Shown here piece by piece: positions 7,532 to 16,037 of a DNA stretch of 64,000 nucleotides. Position 1 is the first letter of the stretch. Every line of letters starts with the position of its first letter. The notes under the pieces were generated by a model, which saw nothing but the letters and a program-made list of their open reading frames with translations, was not told the origin of the DNA and ran no database searches. Origin of the DNA: Paenibacillus profundus (GTDB lineage Bacteria > Bacillota > Bacilli > Paenibacillales > Paenibacillaceae); the NCBI RefSeq assembly GCF_021369635.1, contig NZ_JAJNBZ010000010.1, positions 1 to 64,000 on the forward strand, written 5' to 3'. A program made the translations under genes and the position numbers.

Positions 7532-8863
7532 ATGAAAATCATCATTATCGGCGGTGTTGCGGCAGGCATGTCGGCCGCATCCAAAATTAAACGCACCGAT
7601 CCGGATGCGGAAGTCATTGTGTATGAAAAAGGCCGCTTTTTGTCTTACGGCGCTTGTGGCCTGCCTTACTACGTGTCGGGCGCCAACGATGATTACCGGA
7701 AAATGATTGCGCGTACACGCGAACAATTCGAGCAAGCAGGAATTCACACCCGCCTGCGGCACGAGGTGATCAAGCTCGTTCCCGAGTCCAAGCGGATTAT
7801 GGTCAAGGATTTAGAAAAGAACAAAGTGTTTTTGGACCATTACGACAAATTGATGATTGCAACCGGAACTGTCCCTGTCGTGCCACCGCTGCCAGGCAAG
7901 GAACTGCCAGGCGTGCATGTGCTGAAGACACTGGAAGACGGCATTGCGTTGAAGGAAAAGATAACTTCGCCGGACATTCAGGATGTGGTTATCGTTGGCG
8001 GCGGTTATATTGGCATCGAAGTGGCCGAGGCGATGGTCGAGCTCGGTAAACGGGTTCGGGTCGTCGAGCTTGGCGATCGCATTCTCAAGACGTTTGATCA
8101 AGAACTTACCGATATCGCTTCTCAGGAATTACTGGCGAAAGGCGTTAGCTTGAATACTGGGGAAAAAGTAGAAGAAATTACCGGGACGGATCGAGTCTCA
8201 GGCATATGCACGGATAAGGGGACGTATCCTGCGGACTTGGTCATTCTATCCGTCGGCGTCAAGCCGGCGACCGGATTTGTCAAAGGTACGGATATACGTG
8301 TGGCCCGCAACGGCGCTGTCATCATCGATCGCGAGATGAGAACGAGCGTGGAAGACATTTATGCAGCGGGGGATTGCGCCGAAGTATACAGCCGCGTCAT
8401 GGAAGAGAACACATATATTCCGCTCGGCACGACGGCGAACAAATGCGGACGTATTACCGGAGTGAACCTGCTCGGCAAGCACGAGAAGTTCATTGGCACG
8501 CTCGGCAGCGCCGCAATTAAAGTGCTTGGTCTAGAGCTCGGCCGCACCGGCATGGCGGAAGAGGATGCGAAGCGGCTTGCGATTGACTATGGCACAGTAT
8601 GGGTAAGTGCTGCCGACCATCCCAAATATTACCCTGACCCGACGCCGATCCACTTGAAGCTCATCTATGAGAAGAAAACGGGCGTTTTGCTCGGAGCACA
8701 AGGCATCGGTGAGAAAGGGGTCGTGCTCCGCATCGATATTTTGGCCGTAGCTATCCATAACCGTATGACTGCAGCTGAGATGGGAATGGTTGACTTGTGT
8801 TATGCGCCGCCGTTCGCTGGAGTATGGGATGCTGTTCATATTGCGTGTAATGCTATCAAATAG
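7532..8863 (+). CDS. CoA-disulfide reductase / NADH oxidase-like flavoprotein
   Basis: 443 residues starting MKIIIIGGVAAGMSAA at ATG 7532 after AAGGAGGAAG. Pyridine nucleotide-disulfide oxidoreductase: N-terminal FAD Rossmann motif, single redox-active Cys42 in the SYGACGLPYY motif shared by CoA-disulfide reductases, Nox and Npx, a second Rossmann motif VVIVGGGYIGIEVAEA (about 155-170), the AAGDCAEV FAD motif near residue 285 and a dimerisation domain. In this operon it could reoxidise NADH from the aldehyde dehydrogenase or keep CoA reduced. It replaces the alcohol dehydrogenase expected for internal NAD+ recycling. No obvious encapsulation peptide. Confidence 0.85.
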   Translation: MKIIIIGGVAAGMSAASKIKRTDPDAEVIVYEKGRFLSYGACGLPYYVSGANDDYRKMIARTREQFEQAGIHTRLRHEVIKLVPESKRIMVKDLEKNKVFLDHYDKLMIATGTVPVVPPLPGKELPGVHVLKTLEDGIALKEKITSPDIQDVVIVGGGYIGIEVAEAMVELGKRVRVVELGDRILKTFDQELTDIASQELLAKGVSLNTGEKVEEITGTDRVSGICTDKGTYPADLVILSVGVKPATGFVKGTDIRVARNGAVIIDREMRTSVEDIYAAGDCAEVYSRVMEENTYIPLGTTANKCGRITGVNLLGKHEKFIGTLGSAAIKVLGLELGRTGMAEEDAKRLAIDYGTVWVSAADHPKYYPDPTPIHLKLIYEKKTGVLLGAQGIGEKGVVLRIDILAVAIHNRMTAAEMGMVDLCYAPPFAGVWDAVHIACNAIK

Positions 8864-8874
8864 GTGGTGACAGA

Positions 8875-9711
8875 ATGAATCGAAAATTAATGAGTCTTCA
8901 AGAAGCTTCCGCCCTAGTGCGCGACGGCGCCACCGTAGCTCTCGGCGGCAATGTGCTCCACCGTGCGCCGATGGCGATGGTCCGCGAGCTGGTCAGACAA
9001 AAAAAACGCCGCTTGCGTCTCGTGAAGACAGCGGGTGCGCATGACATCGATTTGCTGTGTGCAGCAGGCTGCGTTCAGTCGGTCGATGCGGGATTTGTCA
9101 GCTATGAAACCGAATTCGGTCTGGCCATGCATTACCGTAAAGCTGTGGAAAGAGGCGAAGTGCAAGGCCATGAGCATGCTTGCTATACGGTCATCTGCGC
9201 GCTGCGGGCCGCAGCCTCAGGCGCGCCTTTTATGCCTGTGGCGGGATTGAAAACGGGAGATTTAATCGAGGCTAACGATTACTTTCAAGTCATCGCGAAT
9301 CCGTTCGGCGATGAGCCGGTTACGGTAGTACGCGCCATCGTTCCAGATGTGGCAGTGCTGCATGTACAGGAATGCGACGAGGATGGCAATGCCATCGTTG
9401 CCGGCCCGAAGTTCGAGGATGTACTGATGAGTCGTGCAGCCAAGAAAGTCATTTTGACGACCGAGAAAATTGTTCCGAAGAGCAAAATGAGAATGCGTCC
9501 CGACAATGTGGACATTCCCCATTTTCTGGTGCAAGCGGTCGTTCCGGTTCCGCGGGGTGCCGCACCGTGCTCCTGCGAGAAGAGCTATGAAGCAGACTTC
9601 AAAATGCTGGAACAGTTTGTGAAAATGAAGACGGCAGACGAAATTGAACAGTATGTGCAAGCTTACGAAAGTAAGGATCGAAGCGGGACAAGGGCAGGTG
9701 GTAATTGGTGA
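8875..9711 (+). CDS. Glutaconate CoA-transferase-like subunit A
   Basis: 278 residues; ATG start after TAGGTGGTGA. CoA-transferase family I alpha-type domain with the N-terminal glycine motif ATVALGGNVLHRAPMA and the conserved VRAIVPDVAVLHVQECDEDGN segment. The partner B subunit overlaps its end. Such pairs move CoA between carboxylic acids, so this one could release the organic acid product, but see the B subunit for a missing catalytic residue. The last ~15 residues are polar and variable. Confidence 0.85.
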   Translation: MNRKLMSLQEASALVRDGATVALGGNVLHRAPMAMVRELVRQKKRRLRLVKTAGAHDIDLLCAAGCVQSVDAGFVSYETEFGLAMHYRKAVERGEVQGHEHACYTVICALRAAASGAPFMPVAGLKTGDLIEANDYFQVIANPFGDEPVTVVRAIVPDVAVLHVQECDEDGNAIVAGPKFEDVLMSRAAKKVILTTEKIVPKSKMRMRPDNVDIPHFLVQAVVPVPRGAAPCSCEKSYEADFKMLEQFVKMKTADEIEQYVQAYESKDRSGTRAGGNW

Positions 9712-10436
9712 ACACGGCGAATCAAGCAAGAGTGAGTGACATTATGATATGTGCGATTGCCCGTATGCTCCAAGACGGAGAGACGGTGTTTCACGGCGTC
9801 TCTTCGCAAATGCCGATGGTAGCAATGATGCTGGCCCGGCATTTGCATGCGCCGAATCTGGTCCATCTTAACATTCCGGGAGGTGTCAATCCTTCCTCGA
9901 TTAAGAAAGCATCGTATTCTTCTGCGGGCGCGGATTTGCTTGCCAGCGCAGAAGCTTACTTTCCTCTTGAGCAGGTGTTCGACCTGTCGATGCGCGGAGG
10001 GCTGGATGTTGCCTTTCTGGGCGGCGTGCAGTTCGATGCGCGGGGCAATGTGAATGCCTCCGTCATTGGAGACTACCATAAGCCGAAGGTCAGATTGCCC
10101 GGCGGAGCCGGAAGCGCCGTGCTCATACCGACCGCGAAGAAAGCGATTATTTGGCGGACGAAGCACGACCGGCGCACTTTTGTGGAAAAGGTTGATTTTG
10201 TGACGACACGGGGCAATGTGTGGAGGATTGTAACCCCTCTGTGCGTATTCGCGATGAAGGACGGAGCATTGATGCTGGAAAGTATTCATCCGACCTCCTC
10301 ATTGGAGGAGGTTGTGCAGAACACCGGCTTCGAAGTGAAGTACGACGACATTCGCTTCACCCCAATGCCGACTGCGCGGGAATTAAGCGTGCTGAAACAG
10401 ATTGATCCGTTCGATTACCGCTCAAGTGAATTTTAA
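9708..10436 (+). CDS. Glutaconate CoA-transferase-like subunit B lacking the catalytic Glu
   Basis: About 242 residues from GTG 9708 (TTG 9705 also possible), overlapping subunit A by 4 bases. The fold is clear: GGVQFDARGNVNASVIGDYH and the C-terminal TSSLEEVVQNTGFEV match GctB-type subunits. Family members carry the nucleophilic glutamate in an ESG motif about ten residues after HAP; here HAPNLV is followed by HLNIPGG, with Ile (near residue 57) at that position. The oxyanion-side motif is also altered (GVSSQMP instead of GTGLP). The protein may be a hydrolase or act non-covalently. Last gene of the BMC operon. Confidence 0.83.
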   Translation: MNTANQARVSDIMICAIARMLQDGETVFHGVSSQMPMVAMMLARHLHAPNLVHLNIPGGVNPSSIKKASYSSAGADLLASAEAYFPLEQVFDLSMRGGLDVAFLGGVQFDARGNVNASVIGDYHKPKVRLPGGAGSAVLIPTAKKAIIWRTKHDRRTFVEKVDFVTTRGNVWRIVTPLCVFAMKDGALMLESIHPTSSLEEVVQNTGFEVKYDDIRFTPMPTARELSVLKQIDPFDYRSSEF

Positions 10437-10490
10437 AAAGGTTGTTCAAAAAGCCCCCTTTTAGTGACCTTTGAATTACGAACTTTAAAT
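10436..10490. repeat. Dispersed repeat, copy 1
   Basis: Starts AAAGGTTGTTCAAAAAG and later has GACCTTTGAATTACGAAC. The same core, AGGTTG(T/C)TCAAAAAG, recurs inverted at 21144-21178 and 52755-52780. All three copies sit just beyond the 3' end of a gene or operon. Confidence 0.5.
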
Positions 10491-10825
10491 GAAAAGCAAG
10501 CATGCCGATGTAAAAGCTGTGTTTCGGCCAACCACACCTCTGGGTTCCCTGAAGCGGGAAATCTGGGGGTGTGGTGTTTTGCTGTTTGTAAGAAAATTGT
10601 GACTTCCGGCACAAACAAGCCTCAAGACATATTGAAAAGGACCAATTCCAATATATACAATATAGGAGTACAGCTCGTTTCACTTCTGTTACAATCGTAA
10701 GAAGACGAGAAGCCGTCTCGTATTGATATAAGCAATCAAACAGTGCTAAAGTATTTCATAGAAAATAGTACACTCGCTCTACGATCATCATCATAAGTCA
10801 GACATGGAAAGGATGGGAAGGGTCG
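10437..10825 (+). promoter_or_regulatory. Intergenic region between BMC and T7SS loci, with candidate promoter
   Basis: 389 bases without a gene. It holds the dispersed repeat and BMC terminator, then a candidate T7SS promoter: TTGAAA at 10632-10637, a 16-18 base spacer and TATACAAT at 10654-10661. No operator or riboswitch was recognised. Confidence 0.35.
10531..10580 (+). terminator. Terminator of the BMC operon
   Basis: Outer stem ACCACACC (10531-10538) with GGTGTGGT (10568-10575), inner stem TTCCC/GGGAA, followed by GTTTTG. About 95 bases past the last BMC gene. Confidence 0.7.
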
Positions 10826-11155
10826 ATGATGCTGACGGTCACCGCCGGAAGGCAGGGGCAAGAGTGGTTTGACATCGAGGTGCCGGATGAAAGCACGGGA
10901 CTTCAATTGAAAGCAATCCTCGGATTGAAGCTATATGGGGAAGCCCCTAAGAATCATGTACAATACATATTGGAAGCGAAGCAACCGGAAGGGTTATGGT
11001 TCGTCGTCCAAGAACAACAGCGTCTTATGGAAGCGGGACTTCGGGAAGGCGCATTTGTCCGCGTACAGCGTGCTTTCTCTACCACGGCAGAATCTGTGCC
11101 CGCGTATGGGCGGAGGTTGCTGTTTCAAGATGAGAAGGGGCAGGTAAGCGAATAA
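10826..11155 (+). CDS. esaB: T7SS ubiquitin-like protein YukD/EsaB
   Basis: 109 residues (ATG 10826 or 10829) behind GGGAAGGG. First ~80 residues fit the YukD ubiquitin-like fold: MLTVTAGRQGQEWFDIEVPDE, a central helix with QLKAILGLKLYG and FVVQEQQRLMEAGLREGAFVRV. A ~25-residue tail follows. EsaB/YukD is a cytoplasmic part of the Firmicutes type VII secretion machine and works with EssC. First gene of the T7SS cluster, directly upstream of essC. Confidence 0.85.
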   Translation: MMLTVTAGRQGQEWFDIEVPDESTGLQLKAILGLKLYGEAPKNHVQYILEAKQPEGLWFVVQEQQRLMEAGLREGAFVRVQRAFSTTAESVPAYGRRLLFQDEKGQVSE

Positions 11156-11184
11156 TTAGTGATTGAGACGAGGAGTTGTTCTTA

Positions 11185-14100
11185 GTGAACGTGATGTATC
11201 AGAGGTCACCTAGAATTAAACCTACGTTACCTAAAGAGAAACTCGAAATATTAAGACCGCCTGCTGAGCCGTCACGCCCGACGTTTGCGATGATCACGAT
11301 TATTATCCCTATTGTCATGACGCTCGTCAGCATCGGATTTTACATATATATGTCGATGTCCGGCAAGTTGGGCAACAGCAATTATTTGATGTTTCAGATG
11401 ATTACTATCATCATGATGTTAACTTCGTATACTCTCCCATTCTTTATGTACTTAAGCAATAAGAAGGGATATGAACGCAGAAAGTTCGAACGGAACCAGA
11501 TGTACCGCGCACAGTTGGATAAGCACCGTTCCGAATTGACAGAGAAGCAGCACGAGCAGTTGAAGGCGATGCATGGAATCCATGGAGACCCGGATGTATG
11601 CTATCAAATCGTGAAGAACCGCAATAGCAGTCTGTGGGAACGCGGGCCTCTGGATGATGATTTCATGCATGTTCGCATCGGCACTGGAGATGTACCCTTT
11701 CATATTGAAATTGAAGTGCCGCGGATTGACGGCTACGAACGGGATCCGCTTATTGAAGCTGCGCATGAGGTGGAATCTGAGTTCAATACGGTGGCCGATG
11801 CGCCGATCGCCTTGCCGTTATATCAGTCTAAGGTAGTCGGTGTTGTCGGTGATAGAGAATCTGTCCTGAATGCGATTCGCGTCATCGTAGCGCAGTTGAC
11901 GACCCGGCATTCGCCGGACGAAGTGAAGCTGGCCGCATTTTATGACGAACGGGAAGCAGAAGAATGGAACGGGATGCGCTGGTTGCCGCATACGTGGGAC
12001 GATGACCGAACGCAGCGTTATATGGCTGACCGCCGCAGTACGGCGCACCAGCTTGCTGATCAACTATTCAGTCTGCTCAATCGGCGCAAGAGCTTCCAGA
12101 CATCCGGACAGAAGAAGATGGAAATTCCCTGTTATGTTGTGCTGCTCTCAGACTCTCAATTGATTGAAGAAGAGCCGTTATTTCCGCTGCTATTGGAAGA
12201 AGCGGGACGTGTCGACTGCTGCACGATCGTGCTGTCAGATTGCAAGGAGCGCTTGCCTATGCAGTGTCAGCTCATCGTAGAGGTAGGGCCGAACAGAGGC
12301 GCCTCCACCCATAAGACAGAAGAAGAAGGGATTCTACATCAAGTCTATGCGATAGATCGTATGACTCGCGACAGGGCTGATGCGTTTGCACGGCTAATGG
12401 CGCCTATCCGGTTAAAGCGATCGTCCGCATCGGACATACCGACTGTGCTGACGCTGTTCGATATGCTCGGCATTAAGGAAATCGAACAATTGGATGCAGC
12501 AGGCCGTTGGCGTCTCAACCGGTATCCCGATACTTTACCGGTTCCGGTCGGCGTTCGGGCCGGCGGGAAGAAGATTATGCTCAATTTGCATGATAAAATA
12601 GAGCGCAAAGGACATGGACCGCACGGATTGATCGCCGGAACGACCGGGTCGGGGAAGAGCGAGGTGCTCCAATCGCTTGTGGCATCGCTATCTGCCGAGT
12701 TCCATCCACATGAGCTGGCGTTCATGCTGATTGACTATAAAGGTGGCGGTATGTCGAATACGTTCGTTGATCTCCCGCATGTCGTGGGGACGATAACGAA
12801 TCTGGAAGGCAGCTTGATCGAGCGTGCCAAAGTATCGCTGCGGGCCGAGCTGATTCGGAGGCAGCGCATCTTGAACGATGCAGGCAATCTGCAGCATATT
12901 GACGAGTATTACAAGACGGCCGACCGGACGGAGAAGCCGCTGCCCCATCTCGTGATCATTATTGACGAGTTCGCACAATTGAAAAAAGACCAGCCTGAAT
13001 TCATGGATGAATTGATAAGCATCGCGACGATTGGGCGGACGTTGGGCGTTCATTTGATTTTGGCGACACAGAAGCCGGGCGGTGTCGTTGACGAGAAAAT
13101 CTGGAGCAACACCCGCTTCCGCATCTGTCTGCGCGTACAGAGCGAAGGCGACAGCCGAGACATGCTGAAAATACCGAATGCCGCTTGGATTACCCATCCC
13201 GGCAGAGGTTATTTCCAAGTCGGCAGCGATGAGGTATTTGAAGAGATGCAGTTTGCCTGGAGCGGGGCTCCTTACTTGGTCAAGAGAGAAGATGAGCAGT
13301 CGCTTCGCATTCATGCGAACGAAGTGCGTCTCAACGGGAAGCAAGAGCCGCTCCTTCCAGGAGACACGATGGCGACTGCCTTCATGGATAAGGAGCCGCC
13401 GAAGCAGCTGCAAGTATTTATCGAGCATGTGGCGGAAGCGGCGAAGCGAGCTGGCATTCCACGCCTGCAGGGACCATGGCTGCCGCCGCTGCCGGAGCAT
13501 CTCGAACTGGCAGATGTGCTTGCCATGCAGAAGGATACTCCGTCCAGCTGGATGCCAGAGTCCGAACTGCGTCCAGCCGTCGGTGTGGTAGACGATTTGA
13601 TGAATCAGAGGCAAGAAGCGTTAACCATAAATTTAGACCAAGGACATATAGCGGTATACGGTATGCCAGGCACCGGGAAGACTACGTTCGTGCAGACGTT
13701 GTTGATGTCGCTCGCAACACAGTTGTCTCCGGATGAGTGGCATGGTTATGTGGTAGATATGGGCAGAATAATGAAGGACTTTGCCCATCTGCCCCATGTT
13801 GGCTCGGTGATGTTGATGGAAGAGGACGACCGGATCAACCGACTGTTCCGTTATCTTGTTAATCAAGTGAAAGAACGGAAGGAAATGATATCGGAGTCGG
13901 GCGTCAAGACGATTGCTTCCTACCGGAAAGTGACGCGAGAATCGGTTCCGAACATCGTAGTCGTTATCGACGGGTATTTGACCTTCCGCACGACATACCC
14001 GGAAGAAAATGATATATTGGAATACTTGCTGCGAGAAGGCGGCAGTCTGGCGATTACGTTCGTCATTACAGCCAACCGGGTTACCGACATTTTCGAGAAG

Positions 14101-15186
14101 GTGCGCAGCAATATTCCGAACGCCGTGTCCTTCGAGCTGGCCGATCCGAGCGATTATTATTTTGCTGTTGGCCGGCCGATGAAGGCGCCATCGCAGCTGC
14201 CTCCCGGCAGAGGGCTGGTCAAGGGTGCGCTTCCGCCGCTAGAGTTCCAGACGGCGCTGCCTTCTGGCGGATTGGATGAGACGGAGCGCATCGTGGAGCT
14301 TCGCAACCAGATGAAAGCATTGAAAGCGATGTGGCATGGCAAAGAGGCACCGCCGATTCGCCCGCTTCCTGAATTCGTGAAGCTGTCTGAGCTGGTACAT
14401 CCTGCTGATAGACCAAGCGATAAGGAAGAAGATGAACCATTCAACGTGCCTGTAGGTATACGTTCTGATGATTTGGAGCCTTTCTGCATTGACCTGAAGG
14501 AAGGACCACACTTTGTAGTAGCCAGTCCGATGGAAAGCGGCAAGACATCCTTTCTCGCGAGCTGGATGCTCTCGCTGGCCTACCATGCTTCACCGGAACA
14601 GGTGCACATTTATGCAGTGGATACGCGATACGGAAGCGAAGGGCTTCGTGCGCTGCAAGATTTGCCGCATATGAGAGGCTGTGCGACTCGAGAAGAAGAG
14701 ATCCCGTTGCTGATCCAGACGGTGCACGAGCAAGTGCAGACTCGAACTCAAGACGGTCAAGAGCCTGCGCTGCTGTTCGTCATGGATGATGCCGATTATT
14801 TATGTAAACAAATTACGGATTTTGCAGTCAAGAATCAACTGTCTGACATCGTACGGCAGGGTCGTGATAAAAATGTGCATGTCATCTTGGCCGGCGTGCC
14901 ATCCGATTTCCCAACCTTCGGTGTCGATTGGTTCAATGATGTGAAGGCGACGCAATCCGGATTTTTATTTGGTACGATAGATGCGAATGACTTGTCTTTC
15001 CTGCGTATTCCGATATCGGAATCACAATCGGCAGGTACGGGAGGAACGAAGATGCTGCCTCCGGGTCAAGGATACTTTATGCGACGCAAATTTACAAAGA
15101 TAAAAGCCGCTTTTCCATATGACGAGTTGTGGACTCCAGTAACATGGTCAGAACGAATTCGCGAGCGATGGAATGTACGGGTCTGA
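11185..15186 (+). CDS. essC: T7SS motor ATPase EssC/YukBA
   Basis: 1333 residues from GTG 11185, preferred over TTG 11176 because AGGAG at 11171-11175 fits it. Two transmembrane helices at about residues 32-54 and 64-90, then three FtsK/SpoIIIE-type ATPase domains. Walker A motifs: GTTGSGKS (485-492), GMPGTGKT (826-833) and a degenerate MESGKTS (about 1116-1122); Walker B LVIIIDEFAQL in the first domain and LLFVMDDADYL in the third. The motor drives export of WXG100 substrates through the membrane. Staphylococcal EssC is about 1480 residues with two N-terminal FHA domains; here the protein reaches its first membrane helix within 32 residues, so FHA domains are absent. Confidence 0.96.
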   Translation: MNVMYQRSPRIKPTLPKEKLEILRPPAEPSRPTFAMITIIIPIVMTLVSIGFYIYMSMSGKLGNSNYLMFQMITIIMMLTSYTLPFFMYLSNKKGYERRKFERNQMYRAQLDKHRSELTEKQHEQLKAMHGIHGDPDVCYQIVKNRNSSLWERGPLDDDFMHVRIGTGDVPFHIEIEVPRIDGYERDPLIEAAHEVESEFNTVADAPIALPLYQSKVVGVVGDRESVLNAIRVIVAQLTTRHSPDEVKLAAFYDEREAEEWNGMRWLPHTWDDDRTQRYMADRRSTAHQLADQLFSLLNRRKSFQTSGQKKMEIPCYVVLLSDSQLIEEEPLFPLLLEEAGRVDCCTIVLSDCKERLPMQCQLIVEVGPNRGASTHKTEEEGILHQVYAIDRMTRDRADAFARLMAPIRLKRSSASDIPTVLTLFDMLGIKEIEQLDAAGRWRLNRYPDTLPVPVGVRAGGKKIMLNLHDKIERKGHGPHGLIAGTTGSGKSEVLQSLVASLSAEFHPHELAFMLIDYKGGGMSNTFVDLPHVVGTITNLEGSLIERAKVSLRAELIRRQRILNDAGNLQHIDEYYKTADRTEKPLPHLVIIIDEFAQLKKDQPEFMDELISIATIGRTLGVHLILATQKPGGVVDEKIWSNTRFRICLRVQSEGDSRDMLKIPNAAWITHPGRGYFQVGSDEVFEEMQFAWSGAPYLVKREDEQSLRIHANEVRLNGKQEPLLPGDTMATAFMDKEPPKQLQVFIEHVAEAAKRAGIPRLQGPWLPPLPEHLELADVLAMQKDTPSSWMPESELRPAVGVVDDLMNQRQEALTINLDQGHIAVYGMPGTGKTTFVQTLLMSLATQLSPDEWHGYVVDMGRIMKDFAHLPHVGSVMLMEEDDRINRLFRYLVNQVKERKEMISESGVKTIASYRKVTRESVPNIVVVIDGYLTFRTTYPEENDILEYLLREGGSLAITFVITANRVTDIFEKVRSNIPNAVSFELADPSDYYFAVGRPMKAPSQLPPGRGLVKGALPPLEFQTALPSGGLDETERIVELRNQMKALKAMWHGKEAPPIRPLPEFVKLSELVHPADRPSDKEEDEPFNVPVGIRSDDLEPFCIDLKEGPHFVVASPMESGKTSFLASWMLSLAYHASPEQVHIYAVDTRYGSEGLRALQDLPHMRGCATREEEIPLLIQTVHEQVQTRTQDGQEPALLFVMDDADYLCKQITDFAVKNQLSDIVRQGRDKNVHVILAGVPSDFPTFGVDWFNDVKATQSGFLFGTIDANDLSFLRIPISESQSAGTGGTKMLPPGQGYFMRRKFTKIKAAFPYDELWTPVTWSERIRERWNVRV

Positions 15187-15201
15187 TGGGGGGTGCATGG
15201 A

Positions 15202-16032
15202 TTGATAACAACAGACGAAGCTCATAGAGAAGGAATTACGCTAGATTCCAAAGAGTTGTATTTTTTAACGGGAATTATCGGTTCAGACCGATTGCTCGGA
15301 ATCGAAGATCCCTTCCGCGGGTACTTATCAGAAGAGATAGCTGATGAATGGGATAAAGCCAAGGCGACATTGCTTCAAAAAGGGTATTTGATCGAAGAGC
15401 AGGATGGCGTGGAATATGCGATGCCGCCGCATGTATTCTCAAGTATTGCGGTGACCGGGCTTGCGGAACGATCCTGCTGGGTGAAATTCGCGAATGAAAG
15501 CGAGACATTTGAGGGTTACTTTCATTTTACCGACGATTTGGTCATTGAACGTGTTCATCTGCAGGAACATCCAGCTACGTATACCCTGTACGAGATCAAG
15601 TCGGTGGAAGAGGCATGCCGCAACTTGATGGAACGGATGCGGTGGGTTGAACAGCCTGAAAGTCATATTACTTCGGTGATGCTTTCCAAACGACATTTTC
15701 ATAAATTGTATGAGCAAGCACCGAATTTAACGGTCGAACAGATGACAAGCCAGCTCATGACCTTTGACGGAGAAGAAGAGGGCGCGCGAGCGCTGGCTCA
15801 TTCTTTGAAGCAGCGATCCTCGGAGGGCGAATTTTTGTTTTTGGTATGGAATAAGAAAAACTGGGAGGTTCAGGGCGTAGCATTTATTGCAGGCGGATCT
15901 TCGAATTGGCTTATCCGGAAAAGCTCCAAGGGAGATGAGGACTGGCTGACAGCTACCCCTACGACGAAAGAACAATTCCAGAACATGTTCTTGGAGTGGG
16001 ACAGGCAGCTATCGAAAGATGAAGGAAGGTGA
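15202..16032 (+). CDS. T7SS-locus protein of unknown function (possibly EspG-like)
   Basis: 276 residues from TTG 15202 (GTG 15193 is closer to the GATGGGGGG site). Soluble, no signal peptide or membrane helix. N-terminal part looks like a winged-helix-type domain (ELYFLTGIIG... KATLLQKGYLIEEQ), followed by an alternating strand/helix region including WVKFANESETFEGYFHF and FLFLVWNKKNWEVQGVAF. The size, position between the motor and a WXG-like substrate, and overall pattern recall EspG-type substrate chaperones of actinobacterial ESX systems, but I see no diagnostic motif. Its stop overlaps the next gene's upstream GTG. Confidence 0.65.
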   Translation: MITTDEAHREGITLDSKELYFLTGIIGSDRLLGIEDPFRGYLSEEIADEWDKAKATLLQKGYLIEEQDGVEYAMPPHVFSSIAVTGLAERSCWVKFANESETFEGYFHFTDDLVIERVHLQEHPATYTLYEIKSVEEACRNLMERMRWVEQPESHITSVMLSKRHFHKLYEQAPNLTVEQMTSQLMTFDGEEEGARALAHSLKQRSSEGEFLFLVWNKKNWEVQGVAFIAGGSSNWLIRKSSKGDEDWLTATPTTKEQFQNMFLEWDRQLSKDEGR

Positions 16033-16037
16033 CAACC

